A stretch of DNA of 64,000 nt from Parascedosporium putredinis. Lineage: Eukaryota; Ascomycota; Sordariomycetes; Microascales; Microascaceae. A program made the translations under genes and the position numbers. Every line of letters begins with the position of its first letter. The stretch's first letter is position 1. Location of the stretch: contig CASHTG010000012.1 of assembly GCA_949357655.1 (NCBI GenBank), forward strand, positions 992,001-1,056,000. The letters run 5' to 3'. Positions 49,041-60,897 of this stretch are shown here, piece after piece. Below the pieces are notes generated by a model, which did not search any database, was not told the DNA's origin, and was given only the letters and a program-made list of their open reading frames with translations.

Positions 49041-51360
49041 GGAGCCAAACCAGTTGTGGGAATCGAAGGAAACCCATGGTTTCTCTTTGTATTATTTACT
49101 TTATATATTCAGGCTCGTGCTGACGGAGGCTGGCGGGCCACGCGGGTGTCGGAATGTAAGAGTGAGGCGTTGCGTAAATGTTCGCGGTTGCTTTGTCTGC
49201 AGTCGTATTAGTGATGCCTGGTCTCTGCAGGGCCGGGGCCAGCGCGAGCGCTTCGAAACGATGCTTACGCAGATACGCTGAACAGGAACAGCCTGCAAGG
49301 AAAGGGGCGCAGGATTGAGCTCCAAGTTATTTGATTCGATGGCTCTCGCTTCTCTCGGATGCTCTTGGAAACGGTGGCTTCTAACGTTCCCTCCGTGCAG
49401 GCTTACGGAACTGTGAGAATTCTTGGATATGGCGCGATAGTTAGTCTAACCAGCCTAACTCGGTGGATTAATGGAGGAGATTTTAGGAACGATAGAACCA
49501 GCACTCACTAGCTGAGAGCGTTGTGAAGAGAGTCAATTTTAGTTGCGATAGCATCAGGACGCGTTGCCTGTCGGCATGAAGCCAATGCTGAGCGAACTGG
49601 TATCCAGGGGCATTTGGACGTACCAATCGGATAATCGAACTTCTTTTGTAAACAGTAAATGAACTTACGGTGTTGTATCCTGCCCAAAATCATCAAGGCT
49701 TTGAGGGAGCGTCGTAGGGTAGGCAATGGAGGAGTATTGAGATGGAAGCTAATGTCGCCTTTATCGACGACAGGGTAAAGTGTTCGTGGGTTGATGTCAC
49801 AGATGGAAACTCGGCTTCATTCAAGTCTGTGCTAGTCAAGAAAGAGCCCTGCGTCAATGGGTCTGGGTCTACTTCGACTCTATATAAGCCGGAGCATGAA
49901 CAAGTCCTCTCCCGTAAAAAGCACGACGAGACTGCTTGCCTCCCATCTGAGGATGGAACTGAAGAACCCCACGGCCGCTTCATACTCGGCGACAACTGGA
50001 GCCCCTTCATCAATGCTATACTGCGGCCGCCCTAGGATCAGCAGGACAGAATGGGTCGCTCCCTGGATAAAATTTGGTCTTAGACCTACGTCGCCGTTTC
50101 CGCATACTGCCCAGGCCCACATCCTTCCGAAGAAGGGGAACGTCAAGGGCGTGTGAACTCTTGGGGTTGGCCAAAAGGTCCGGTCCTCGATGAAATATCC
50201 CTTCTCACCGACTGTCCGAGGCAAGAATCCGCCTCCAGTTCGGGGCTACTCGTACTCAGCATCTGCCTCCTCGGCTCCGCCCCAAACTTCATGTCTACCT
50301 CCCACACCCATGGCCCATCATAGTCAGGAGTTGGGGTAAGAAACCTGTATGGAGCACACGACAAATGCCATGATGCGGTTTACAATCATGTGTTTGCGGT
50401 TTGATGCCTCGTTGGGCACTGTCATGGGGCTTAAAAACTCGTGCAATAATATGAAATATACGCCTCAAATCCGATAGCTGACGGATGGCTTCCACCGGAG
50501 ACTAAGCAGCGCTTCGTCCCCTCCTCCTTCAAAGCTTGCACTTGGCGGGATATAGGTGTCCAAGTCCAGGCCTTTTACACCAGCGGCGCAGAGTCCTAGC
50601 CACGATCATAGGCGCAAGCGAGAAACAGACGTGTGGACCAATTCTACGCACACACTCGGGTATAGCGCGATTTCGATACGTCGAGCTAGGAGAGAAACGA
50701 CCGGGCTTCGACTGAGGTCTTAGCCTTGCTAGCTTATATCAGGGATATCCCTCCAAGGCCCACTTCCTCCCTTCCACGCATCACTTATGCAGCTACCCTG
50801 CCGCCTGGGTGATTTTCTACTGCGAATCGGTGTTTCCATGGTAAGCCACCCTGCACCGTCTATTGAGTGGCGAGCTTTCGCAACTCATGCACACGGAAAC
50901 CTGCATGGGCAAGAGGAGCATTTGGCCACTCAGGGGTAGAGTCCGAGTCCCCTGAAATCTGAAGAGAGTGTGCCCACCCATCTTCTATCTGGGTATGACA
51001 CAATGAGGGCCTTGTGCTCTAGCAATTGTCTCTGACAGACTCGCTTCGACAGAGTACCCGTCAAAAGGAATCCACTGCCTTTCGATACCACGATGTTGGC
51101 TCTGGGGGTTGGCCGAGAGGCTCCGGCCACCTCGGGCGGGTGTCATCATGTTTCAGTGTCATCGTTCATGGAGCACGCGCGCGCGAACAAGCCGGCGGGG
51201 AACCCCGATCGGTGCTAGGTGCCTTTTCTAAGCTCATATTCCATCAAGGCAGAGGAACCAGGGCCCTCTAATTCCCGAGGATGTTGAGGATAGCGATGGC
51301 GAGTCGAAAGAAATGAATCCGTGCCATCTTTTCTGAAGGGGCGTGAAAAAGTGCAAGCCG

Positions 51361-51418
51361 CCCCTCACCATCCACCCCCTCACCATCCACCCCCTCACCA
51401 ACACCCAGCCCCCTCACC
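51361..51418. repeat. 15-bp tandem repeat, about three copies
   Basis: The unit CCCCCTCACCATCCA is repeated, with a degenerate last copy followed by CCCCCTCACC. The minus strand reads as a short Gly-Glu-Gly-Val-Asp repeat inside an otherwise unsupported ORF. Confidence 0.85.
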
Positions 51419-54400
51419 GAGATCAAGCCATAGATTTTTTTAGCACGCGGTTGTTCTGTCAAGAACTTAGAGACGGCTCCCTCAAGGCCTCCACTTGTCG
51501 TATTGTATCAGGATCCCCACTGGCAAACAGCCCCTCTCTAGCTGGGAAGGCGGGAGACCTTGGCATGGCTGGGGTTGACTCGTTACTTTCATCCATCGGG
51601 ACCTCGCAACTTATATCTATCTACTAGATACTTCAGCTCAAGACAAGAAGCGGTTAGCGAATTGATAAAACCAACACCTTTGGCCAAGTAGGCCTGGATT
51701 AAACAAGTAATGGCCTTATGTGTTCTTCACAGCTGGGCAGCCTGATACGGGATCATGGCCTTTCCCTAATGTGGGTTATCTGCAGTCAACGGGCACGGGT
51801 ATCCAAATGTAAACCCTGATGGCTGTAAGGGGGCCAAAGCCTACGAGATAAAGATACTACGGTCAATAGAAAACATTTGAGGCCGGACCGGTACCAAACC
51901 AGCTGCCGGCCCACTATAAATCAAGGCACGTGGGGAAGAGAGGCACATCCACTCTTCCATGGTCTACGAGTCTCCTAACCCCTCTTCCAGACGACATACC
52001 TAGTTCCCAAGGGAAGGGGGGTTCTCGAGAAGTGGTTTCACTCCTTGCATGATGACTGGGACGCGTATGGTTTTGACATGCCAACTTTTTTGATTTGACT
52101 CGTGTCGTTCTCTCTGTCAGGCAATGTGAGATCTTGTGATTCGTGACAGGTCGCCTATCCGCTAAGCGTTGACACATATGGAACAAGATGGGGGCCAGCT
52201 AGACAGCAGGCAGCTGCTGGGTTTGTTCTACGCTCTTCGGTGTCATTCTCTTCTTCCTTCCTTAGCCTCCTCATAGTTCCTCAGAGACGTACCTATCAGA
52301 CTTCGATCGAGAATGGAATATGCAGTATCTTGGAGTCTTAGTTGGCCAGATCGACCACACCGGGGGTTTTCCATTGATTGGGTTATAACCTAAGAGCGGC
52401 CTTTCGATACGCACATGTGGCGACGAGCCGTGTATGGCAAGGAATACTAGGCTGTAAGCTACTAGCTTGGCGATTTTCCTCGATCCATGCCGTGGTGCAG
52501 AGGTTTGTATCGAGGTACACTCGACACTCTCAGCTAGATTGAGAATTGAGCGTTATTACTTGGTGGCCTTTCTTTTCGTTTTGTTTTCTCTCAAAGCTGC
52601 CCAAAGCTTTAATTACGCATAGTGTACTTGGAGGCCGTCCAGTGACTTTTGTTGACATCGTTAATGGTTTGAAAGTACCAGAGTAGCGATGAACAAACGC
52701 ACACCTGTATATGTGGCAGCATCAGATTCTAGCGCTCCTCAAGTTCGCCTGATAATTTCTCAATGCTCTTGATGAAAGGCACTGTTCCTATTTCCTTCCC
52801 GCTCTTCTCTTTGTCCCAGTCGCGCCGCCGTCGGCTTCTCTGTATACGTTTCCTTCTCTGGAGGAAAAGGTCTAACGCACCCCTAATCACGGCCTGCTAC
52901 ACCCCGTTCATCTTGTTGATGAGGTATCCTCCGAGATGGAGAAGCGGGTCAAGAGCACTAGAGTCTGGGATCATGGATTTAGAAGCCAAGACAGTCAGGT
53001 AACCCCTTTGCATCTGGGGCCTCTATCTCCAACGTCGGCAGCTATCCATACCGCAGAAGAAGTTCCCGATAAATTCTCGTATCTATAGAACGCAAGAGAC
53101 GCCTATATTCGGGTAAGGTAGGACATACATGGAGTTGCCACGATCTTCAGTACTCTTGACATGCCTCGTTGCCTCGTAGAAGGGGCAGAGAGACGCAGCT
53201 TAGACTAATTTCAAATCATGACGCTGTTGTGATAAGGGGGGATGGAGGCCCTGAACAGAGGCTTGGGGGATGAAGCAGAGCAGGAGAGTCGTGGCCTTTC
53301 TTACCTGACCTAGGAGGATCTGCATTGTGCGCGATCTACACGCCGCCAGATCCCAGCAAACAGACTCTTCATGTTTATCGTTACACAGGGGGCGCGGTAT
53401 CCGAGGTGAGTGTCGCCCATCAAGTCTACCTTGCGAAGCTGACGGAGATCCGAAGTACCGGTCTGAGGTGCAGTTGGAAAGTGCGCATTCTATTCTCGAG
53501 TGAAGGAAAGAAGTCTCAGAGTAGCTTGCGGGTTGCCACCTCGAGAAGAGATTGTTATTGTTGGATACAAGCCATCCAGGCCTCGCAATCTACGACGCAG
53601 CTACCCGCGAATGCCCACCCTGTCGAGATGACTCTGAGGCCTGCTCCAAGGGTGGCACTGCAGATATCCTCCTCTCCGCCCACCTCCTAGTCGACCCCGT
53701 CATAGCATGTCCCGGCACACACCTTGGCTCGCAATAGCTGACCTGTCTACAGGAAATTCGTCTGTCCAGTCACGCATTTAGTCACGCGAACGCGGTTGAT
53801 GACTTGTCCTCAAACCTCCAAAGTACTTTTGAAACGGACTCTTCGGCGAAAACGAAGTTTTCCATATCCGTTGAAATCTTGCCCGAGAAGTTGGTTGGAT
53901 GGAATCAGCTTCTTCACTCGCTTAGCCTTTCCTGATCGGGCTACGAGGCGACAACAGCACGTTGATAACGAACGAGCAAACTTGCTTCCTGAGTTGAAGC
54001 GTGCACTATTTTGAATCGGCAAAGGATGCTCACCTCCTCCCGCCTTACTTCGAGAGGGTAGGTCAGCTCCTTGGCCAAAAAAAAAAAAAAGAGGAGGCGG
54101 GTTAACGGTGGGGTCTCCATCCGGGGTGTGCTTCTATAAGACCATTGGCGCCAGCGGAGAGAAGGCTCGTGATCCCTTGATGCCGGCGATGACGAGAAAT
54201 TTACTAATTTGACACTACCCTCCTGAAGAGAATATCGGATCTCGGGCATCCTTTGGGGGTTACTCATTCCCGAGGCAAAGGATTGCCAGCTCACCGTAGA
54301 GTGGACTCAGCCTTCACCGTTCCTAGACCGCCAGCCCCGACCCATTTGTCGACGAGTGCCGGGGCGTACCTTACCACGCCGGGTATTGGAAGAGGGGATC

Positions 54401-55895
54401 ATGCCACCGCTGTAACGTTGGACAAGAAGTTGAGGTCGATGAGAGCCCTATCACACTCTGCGGCCGGGGCAGGCTTGAAACTCCTCTCTCAAACATGAGA
54501 AGGTGGCTTGACCCGGTTGCATCGGGCCTTGGAGAACTGAGGACGTTGTGTTCCTGGGGCAAACCTCGTGCCACCTTCCGCCCTTATTGCCACTCCAGAA
54601 GTTCCAACTTGCCGACGGACCTGCCACGGGATTTGACAGGTGAGTATGAGGGCACTGAGAAGCCATTGGAGACTTTAGGGCCTCTTCTAGTAGGGCTATC
54701 ACGGGGTGAAGCGCGCCCCTTGGGGTGAATGGTGTAGAGCCCCTCGAGAGGCGAAGGTGGCATGTGCGGTCAGAGGCTTGGGATATTGATGACGTTGGAG
54801 GGTAGGACGAATCAAGGATCTGCTTCCTATTCTGGGGAGGGGGTTTGTCTGGGAAAGAAACCGAAAAGATTAGAAGTTTCGATTTCAACCGATCAATTTC
54901 GCGGCTGCCTTCAGCCCCGATTCTTCATTCTTTGCTTGAACTTCTTCTTTCAACAGAATGGCTACCTAGGTTAGGTGGTATCCGGGTACTCCCTTTCGAG
55001 CAGGTCTATGCCCACGTCCATGGCCTGCAGGGACATCCTAGCAACCTCTGCAGCGGAGGTGATGACCATGGGGGCCAGTGTGAACTCTAGACACTCGCTT
55101 GAGCCGGCACACCGGCTTCGTTTTGAACATGTATTTTTGAGCCGTTCGGTTATTCCTAGAGAATGTCGAGAGGGGCGGATCCGGGAGTGAAGCGCAACAA
55201 ACCTTACGCGGAGGCTTGCGCGGCGGAAGAGAAGGGTTCTTAAACAGGGTCTTCCTCGTTGCGTCTCTGCTTTTGAGAAGACTAAAAAGAAGAGTGGTCT
55301 CGTACTTCTGAGGGTAGGGACATACAAGAATCCATAGGTCCTTCAGCGGTTTGGATCTGAGCTGCACCAGGCGTAGGATCAGAAAGTTGGGTGGGGGTGT
55401 GGATGAGTTTTCTTGTGGCAGGTGTGGGATTTCAGGAAGTAGGAGGGGGAGGGTTGGTTCGTGGAGATGGATATTATGGTCAGCGAGAAAGATCAATTGG
55501 GACAGAGGCGCCGCAAGACGATTCATAGATATTGTTTTGCTTGGCCACTCGGGAGTTCGGAGGGCCTGGTCTAGATCGGGAATGAGCGGAGAGGCGTAGG
55601 TTCTAAGGAGTCGGAAACTCCTCGGCCGTGTTTGGCTTCGTTACACAAGCGGCTTATCCCAGCTTCGAAGCCCAGATTCCATTGTGTTATTGTAATATGT
55701 GGCCCGGCGAGCTCAGTTGTGGCTTAGAAGGTCTTCGCTCCTTCTTCCATAAGGTGAGAGATAGGCCCTAGGACCGGCGAACATGACTTAGGCCGAACGA
55801 TGTGATGTTGGAAAGAGCATTGCTCTACAATATGTGATATCCTGACCTAATAACTCCTCATAGAGAGAAACGATATAGGGACTTTTTTATTAGGT

Positions 55896-55914
55896 AAAAA
55901 AAAAAAAAAAAAAA
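55896..55914. repeat. Poly-A run (19)
   Basis: Nineteen A followed by AT-rich sequence (to about 55,960). This is the most AT-rich patch noticed in the window. No coding retroelement remnant was found upstream. Confidence 0.75.
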
Positions 55915-56786
55915 CAATTAACAAAAATACAATGAAGAGAGAGAAGACAAAATTATAGACCACAAGCTCTATTCTATGATAATGGAAGAAAAGTCAAGAT
56001 ATCTACTCACCTTTCAAGCTTCATATCAGTCGTTATGTTGGGGTAAGCCGTCAGGCTGTGCACAATTCATCGTGTGGCAAGTGGTTCCAGCCACAATAGT
56101 ATCCAGCTGGCACCCACCAGGCTGGCAACTGACAGCCATTTGCGGACGCACAGACTTGAGGATGTCTGCCAGTCTCTGGAGAAGTGGTCAGATGAGAGAT
56201 GGGGAAAGAACTAGTTATCGAGTTATCTCCTTTCAGTGAGAACTTAAGCAGCATCGAGCTCAGAACTCATTCCCAGGCCTTAACACATATGTTTTTCACA
56301 ATAAAACTCATAAATACGAGACTCTAGAAACTTGAAGTTTATACGAAACTCATTTATTCTCAGACTAAATTCTGATGCGCGCGACAAAGTAAAGCAGGTT
56401 CTCAACCCTCCGAGCTAAACTCAAGTCGCTTCGCTTATTTCTTTCTCGCTTTTCCCCCGCAGGCCCTGGTATAGCTTGGGGAGAGGAGATTCCACATGTT
56501 AGTCCATTTATCATCTTCTTTGATTTCGGGAATATTTTTAACCCTTGAAAGGAGAAGAATAGTTGTACAGAAAACATAAGAGACAGGGGCAAGCCTTTAA
56601 AACAGGCCAGGTTTTGTCCAAGGGTGACGACTCGGACGGAGGGTCTGCAAGAGCTCATCCGCGGTTGAACCTGGGCCGAAATTCTACGCGATACTTCACC
56701 CATGGATGAGTCGAACTACTTGTCTGGAATATCCATCATAAGCTAGACGATTCTTGGGGAAAACAGGGAGGGATACAGGAGGCGCC

Positions 56787-58294
56787 ATGACGAGCCGGGC
56801 GAACGGCCAAAACGCGGCCCCGGCCGGCCATGACAGCCCCAAAACGGACAAACTCTCATTTTCATGGCTGTATGTTCCCCTATACGCCTGCCATCCATGG
56901 CCCAGCCGTGCCCCTAATACGTTGCCAGACAACCTCACCCTATTTTCGTCGTCATCCTCGTGGGGCCGGAGGAGATTCCCTTTGGGCTTCAAAAGACCTG
57001 CTGTGTGCAGTCTCGGCATACTTCAGGCGGCATTTTAAAGGCGTAGAAGAGGACACGGTCGAGCATGTTGTTAGGATACCAGACACCACAGGAAGAGTGT
57101 TTGGGCTCGCCCAGAATTTCATGTATACACGGGAAGTATGGCCGGATGATGGAACCGCCCCAAGTTACGAGGATCTCTTTGCTCTGTGGCAGCTAAGCCA
57201 GGCGTACGAGCTGGGCGGCCTCTGTGACAAGACGCTCGAGTGTATGGAAGAACTAAAGCAGCGCACAAGGCATATCCCCGGCCCAACTCTCATATCGAGG
57301 GTGTGGAAGGAGACGGAAGAGGGAACCCCCATTCGACGCTTATTTTTGCAATGGGCCGACGAGTACTTTCAGTCTTCAGACGCTCCCACCGAGTTTGCCA
57401 AGAGCTTGCCTCGAGAGTTCTTGTGTGAGCTAGTAATTGAGATGAGTGCCGTTGCGCAACCCAACGCCGGAGATGCGGGGGTGATGGCAGGAACGTGGCC
57501 GGCGGCGCTGGCACTTCAACGCCACTAGGAAACGTGCGCTCTGCGCTCTCAGCTATTGTGGGCAGCGCAAAGCGGCATGCGAATCAGGGAGAGGAGGAGG
57601 GTGGGAGTGATGACGATGGCTCCAGGTCCAAGAAGAGCCGCAGGGTATCTGGCCCTTCGACGATACCCCTCCCACCGCCCACGCGCAATGGAGCTGTCTT
57701 GGGAGCTAGTAGCATACCGCGCAGGTCTCTGCCCGGTCCCACGAAGAACGCGATTGTGAATCGCCGTATAAACAGTATCATGGTGGCGGACGGCTCGTTT
57801 AGCGATGCGCAAAAAGTCGATTTCTGCGCCGATTTGCTGAGCCGGATGCTCTCTGGGCCAGGTAAGTGGCATGGCTTGAACGCCTCTTCCCTTCACAGAC
57901 CCTGACGTGCCCCTATCCCTCTCGGAATCCCAAGATGGGCTACTCACCAGGAATGATTGTTTCTCGCGCAGGTTATTGGACCCGCTTGGTCAAGCCGTTT
58001 CGGCAGCCTGTTGACCCCGCTGTTGATGGTGTGCCCGACTACTTTGAAAAGATTGAGAAGCCAATGGACTTGATGACCATCAAGTCGAAGATGGAGAAGC
58101 AAATGTATTCTACGGCAGGTGAGTTTGCGGGGGACGTTCGACTCATCGTGGAGAACTGTAAGGCCTATTGGAAAGAGGGCCACCCTCTCTACGGCGAGGC
58201 AGAAAAATTCGGCAAGAGCTTTGAGGAAAAGTTTGCCGAGATGTCCAAGTGGCTATCGAAAATGCACTCGGCAGAGCAGGGGTCGGCCGGTTGA
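56787..58294 (+). CDS. BTB/POZ-like plus bromodomain fusion protein; two frame breaks
   Basis: Probable nuclear acetyl-lysine reader with a dimerisation or partner-binding domain. Exons 56787-56869, 56929-57861, 57972-58294; intron 1 has GTATGT, CTAAT and CAG, intron 2 GTAAGT and CAG. The repaired length is 446 aa. A BTB-like fold spans about residues 29-130: VILVGPEEIPFGLQK, SAYFRRHFKG, VVRIPDTTGRVFGL, then LFALWQLSQAYELGGLCDK. A low-complexity acidic linker contains a basic SKKSRR patch (about 260), a likely nuclear signal. The bromodomain (about 340-435) shows KPFRQPVDP, GVPDYFEKIEKPMDL and VENCKAYW, keeping the acetyl-lysine-binding Asn. Breaks: A4 at 56,991-56,994 (QK|DLL) and G5 at 57,477-57,481; both need one added base. 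Both domain parts are convincing. That they form one protein rests on the open linker frame and the shared exon. Confidence 0.85.
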
Positions 58295-58742
58295 AAAAGA
58301 GGAAAGGGATTTTTGGCAACCGCGGTAGTGTGCTACATGGAAGACCTTTTGGGGACTTCTAGAGTTAGTTCTCATGGGTCACCATATGAGGAAACTGTGG
58401 TGGCGTTTCCCATTCTTTAGACCATCAACTGAGCCCTGTATATTGTTTCACCAAGGCCGAGTGAGCCCTCGATGCTTCGCCCACCCTCACTGTGTCTACC
58501 ATCACCCTACGGAAAGACTTGCTCACTGCATTGTGCTTTACTTTTACTTTTCTTTTTTTTCTTTTTTTTTTCTTTTTACACTCTTTCACCCTTTTATCTC
58601 TTTCTCGTAAGGCAGCCAGACACCTTCCACGTCCTAGTACTAGTACGGGGTCGGATGAGAGAGAATCCGCAGTTCCTCTTCAAACCTTGAGCTGCATGGG
58701 ATTACATTAATCTACGTTGCACATAGCCGAGGAAGCAGTTGA
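58295..58742. other. 3' flank of the BTB-bromodomain gene
   Basis: About 450 bases containing the presumed 3' UTR and a pyrimidine-rich stretch (58,540-58,600). No gene seen. Confidence 0.5.
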
Positions 58743-59164
58743 ATGGACAGCAAGCCACGCGCGGGGCCCATTACGAGCCACTTGTTTCCGACAAGATACC
58801 CAAGCCTTCATCGCTTTCGAGATCCTTGTCGATGGTACACCCTGACCGACTATCTGGGACCGAAAACTATGGTGGAACGGAATTGGAAGGGCCAGCCATT
58901 CGAGTCGGGTGGACCAATGATCTGGGTTGAAATGGTGAGACGGGTGGAAGTTGGGGGAGTTGGCGAAAGGAGGAAGGGGAATGCTTATGGCCTCGGGGTG
59001 GGCGAGAGACGCCCCAACGATGCGGTGAAGAAAGCCAAGGCCAAAATGAAGAAACCAAGAAAGTGAGAAAAGCTTCCGAAAAAAGAAAAAAAGACTGGAC
59101 AGACAACATCAGGGATGTGCTGGCCGTCATCGACCTGATTACTCTAGGCGACATATATGTTTAG
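58743..59164 (+). CDS. Doubtful small ORF, readable only across one frame break
   Basis: From ATG 58743 an open frame runs to TGA at 59,066 and ends in a lysine-rich stretch. If one A is added to the AAAA at 59,043-59,046, the same lysine-rich, charged stretch continues and ends IRDVLAVIDLITLGDIYV before TAG, giving 140 aa. This is the same type of break as in the real genes, which is the only reason to list it. No domain is recognised and there is no intron. It could equally be chance. Confidence 0.18.
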
Positions 59165-60237
59165 GAGCGAACAGGATCCCCAGGATATTACGAGCCTTGA
59201 TTGTTTAGACCGTTTAGATCTATTATAGTAACAGACCCCCATGAATGGACCGATTGCGAAAAGTAGGAGGTTTCACCCCCTTAGAGCTTAAATCGTTGAA
59301 TCGCGATGGGAGGTCTACATATATCATATCCATACATCCTGGATGGATGTAACTTGAAAAGGATGTGTCATGATAATCAAGGTGCTGCCTATATGCCTAT
59401 GTTCTCTCAGCTGAAAACACGGGAACAAAAAAAAAAAAAAAACAGAAAGTCAAGGAAACAGAGGGAAAAGGGAAGGAAAAAGGAAAAAGAGAAAAAACTC
59501 CCAAGCCCCGTCAAGTCGGACCAAGCTATTGTCGCCCAATCGGCAAACTCGAGCTGTTCGTTGGGTAGGGGAGTGAAAAGCGAGGCGAACGGTATCGAGT
59601 CCAGGGTTCTTCCCGCACCGCGACACGAGGACAATCGAAATAGTGGGGGTTTGTGGGAGAAATCGGATGCAAACCTATACCCTGAACACCGTTCTCGCGA
59701 ACTCATCTGGATCTACTGTACATAGGTTTGCGGGTTGGGAAATCAATGTAACCTGCGCAGTGTCACCTTGCCAATCGTTCGTCGATGGGCGTAATATTCC
59801 AAGGACGAGTTCGAGGGGCAAGAGAGGGGTGGGGGTGACGGCTGGCTGGTTCAGCTACTTTCGATGACATTGGCAACTGGATTTCTGATATTTTGAGACT
59901 TCGGGTGGGTGGGAGCGTAGAGACGCCATACCCCTGCTCTCAAAGGGAGCTCAAAACAATGTGTACATGTATTCCGAGGTAGGAAGGAGTCAAATAAATA
60001 ACATTAAATCAATCAATTCTACAAATATTCAACAAGCTATTCTGGCGCGGCGGGTACAATTGCTGGGTTGGTGGCAAGGCGGAGACACAGACGAAGATGA
60101 AGAGGATGGCTTCATGAGGCACGGCAACATAGGATGTCTCGAAAGAAAAAAATGATAATCGTGAAGAGTAAGGGCATGGGAGGGAACGAAATGGGAAGCG
60201 AGGTGCAAGCGGCCGGCCATGAACAGACGGGGCAAAT
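59165..60237. other. No supported gene
   Basis: Contains an A-run and purine tract (about 59,428-59,500) and short ORFs. It should include the 3' UTR of the minus-strand gene ending at 60,238. Confidence 0.5.
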
Positions 60238-60897
60238 TCATTTTCCTCGCTTGGCGCAAAGACCATGGGCACTCCCATGGGATGCTTGCTCGAGATCAAG
60301 AACACGCACAGGGACTTCGGTGCCATCCAAGTCCTCTCGCGGCAGCTGCTCGAGCTCAAACTCGACGCTTGCTTGATTGAAGAGGGCAATTAGCTCGAGC
60401 GCTAGCACGTCTACCGATACCCCGGCGGCAGTGGCCATGTGGGCGTGTGCGATGACACGCGTCTGGGGATCCCCGAGAACCCCACTATCCTGGGAGAGGT
60501 CGTGTAGCAGAAACTCAACTTCAGCCCCGGCCCACGCCTCGTCCGACCCGGCGGAATAGCTTTCGGGATGAAGAGTATACGGGGAATTCTGTGCATCGTT
60601 AAAGGTCGTTGCATCCGGTGCCATAAACTGGGTATATTGTTGTCCTTCGGAAGCATGGGGAGCCGCCGTGCTCCCGGGGCCGACATCTTTTTCCGCCTGA
60701 GCGGGAGATGGAGCTCTAGCACAGATATCTAAGTGTAAGTTTCTGATGCTGGGTGCGGAGAATTAACGTCGCGCAGCTAGTCGGGCTTTGAAGACAAACC
60801 TTGTTGAAGTGGCTGGCTCCGCGATGGTGGAGCCATAGTCACAGGACAACACCGCCTCCTGCTCTGGCCGAAGACGAAGATCGTCTGATGACATCAT
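60238..60897 (-). CDS. Unrecognised two-exon gene, 191 aa
   Basis: Not recognised. Exons 60897-60800 and 60715-60238 join in frame (32 codons plus two bases, then one base). The donor GTTTGT is unusual; the acceptor TAG is preceded by a pyrimidine-poor stretch. The start is a double ATG. The product is acidic and soluble, with no signal peptide or membrane segment. The N-terminal 80 residues are Pro/Ser/Gln/Thr-rich and probably disordered. The central part, from DEAWAGAEVEFLLHDLSQ to LALELIALFNQASVEFELEQL, has alternating hydrophobic residues consistent with helices and may be the folded core. It ends AKRGK. Codon choice and intact frame support a real gene. It lies divergent from mlh1 with 1.2 kb between starts, and 1.9 kb from the convergent BTB-bromodomain gene. 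Confidence 0.6.

Larger units (their letters stand above)
47065..56786. other. 9.7-kb stretch with no supported gene apart from a possible vib1 start exon
   Basis: The left part (to about 48.5 kb) probably contains the vib1 5' leader or a long first intron. It holds a 255-codon minus-strand ORF (47628-48395) made largely of repeat-derived Thr-His and Cys-rich sequence, which I do not accept as a gene. The remainder to 56.8 kb gives only short ORFs without domains, plus short tandem repeats and an A run. Confidence 0.5.

Noticed and set aside
55896..55960. A-run with AT-rich flank as a retroelement tail
   Set aside because: No element body, target-site duplication or reverse-transcriptase fragment upstream.
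56051..56254. Short minus-strand Cys/Trp-rich ORF resembling a small secreted protein
   Set aside because: No signal peptide, few cysteines, no splice evidence; 67 codons is within chance.
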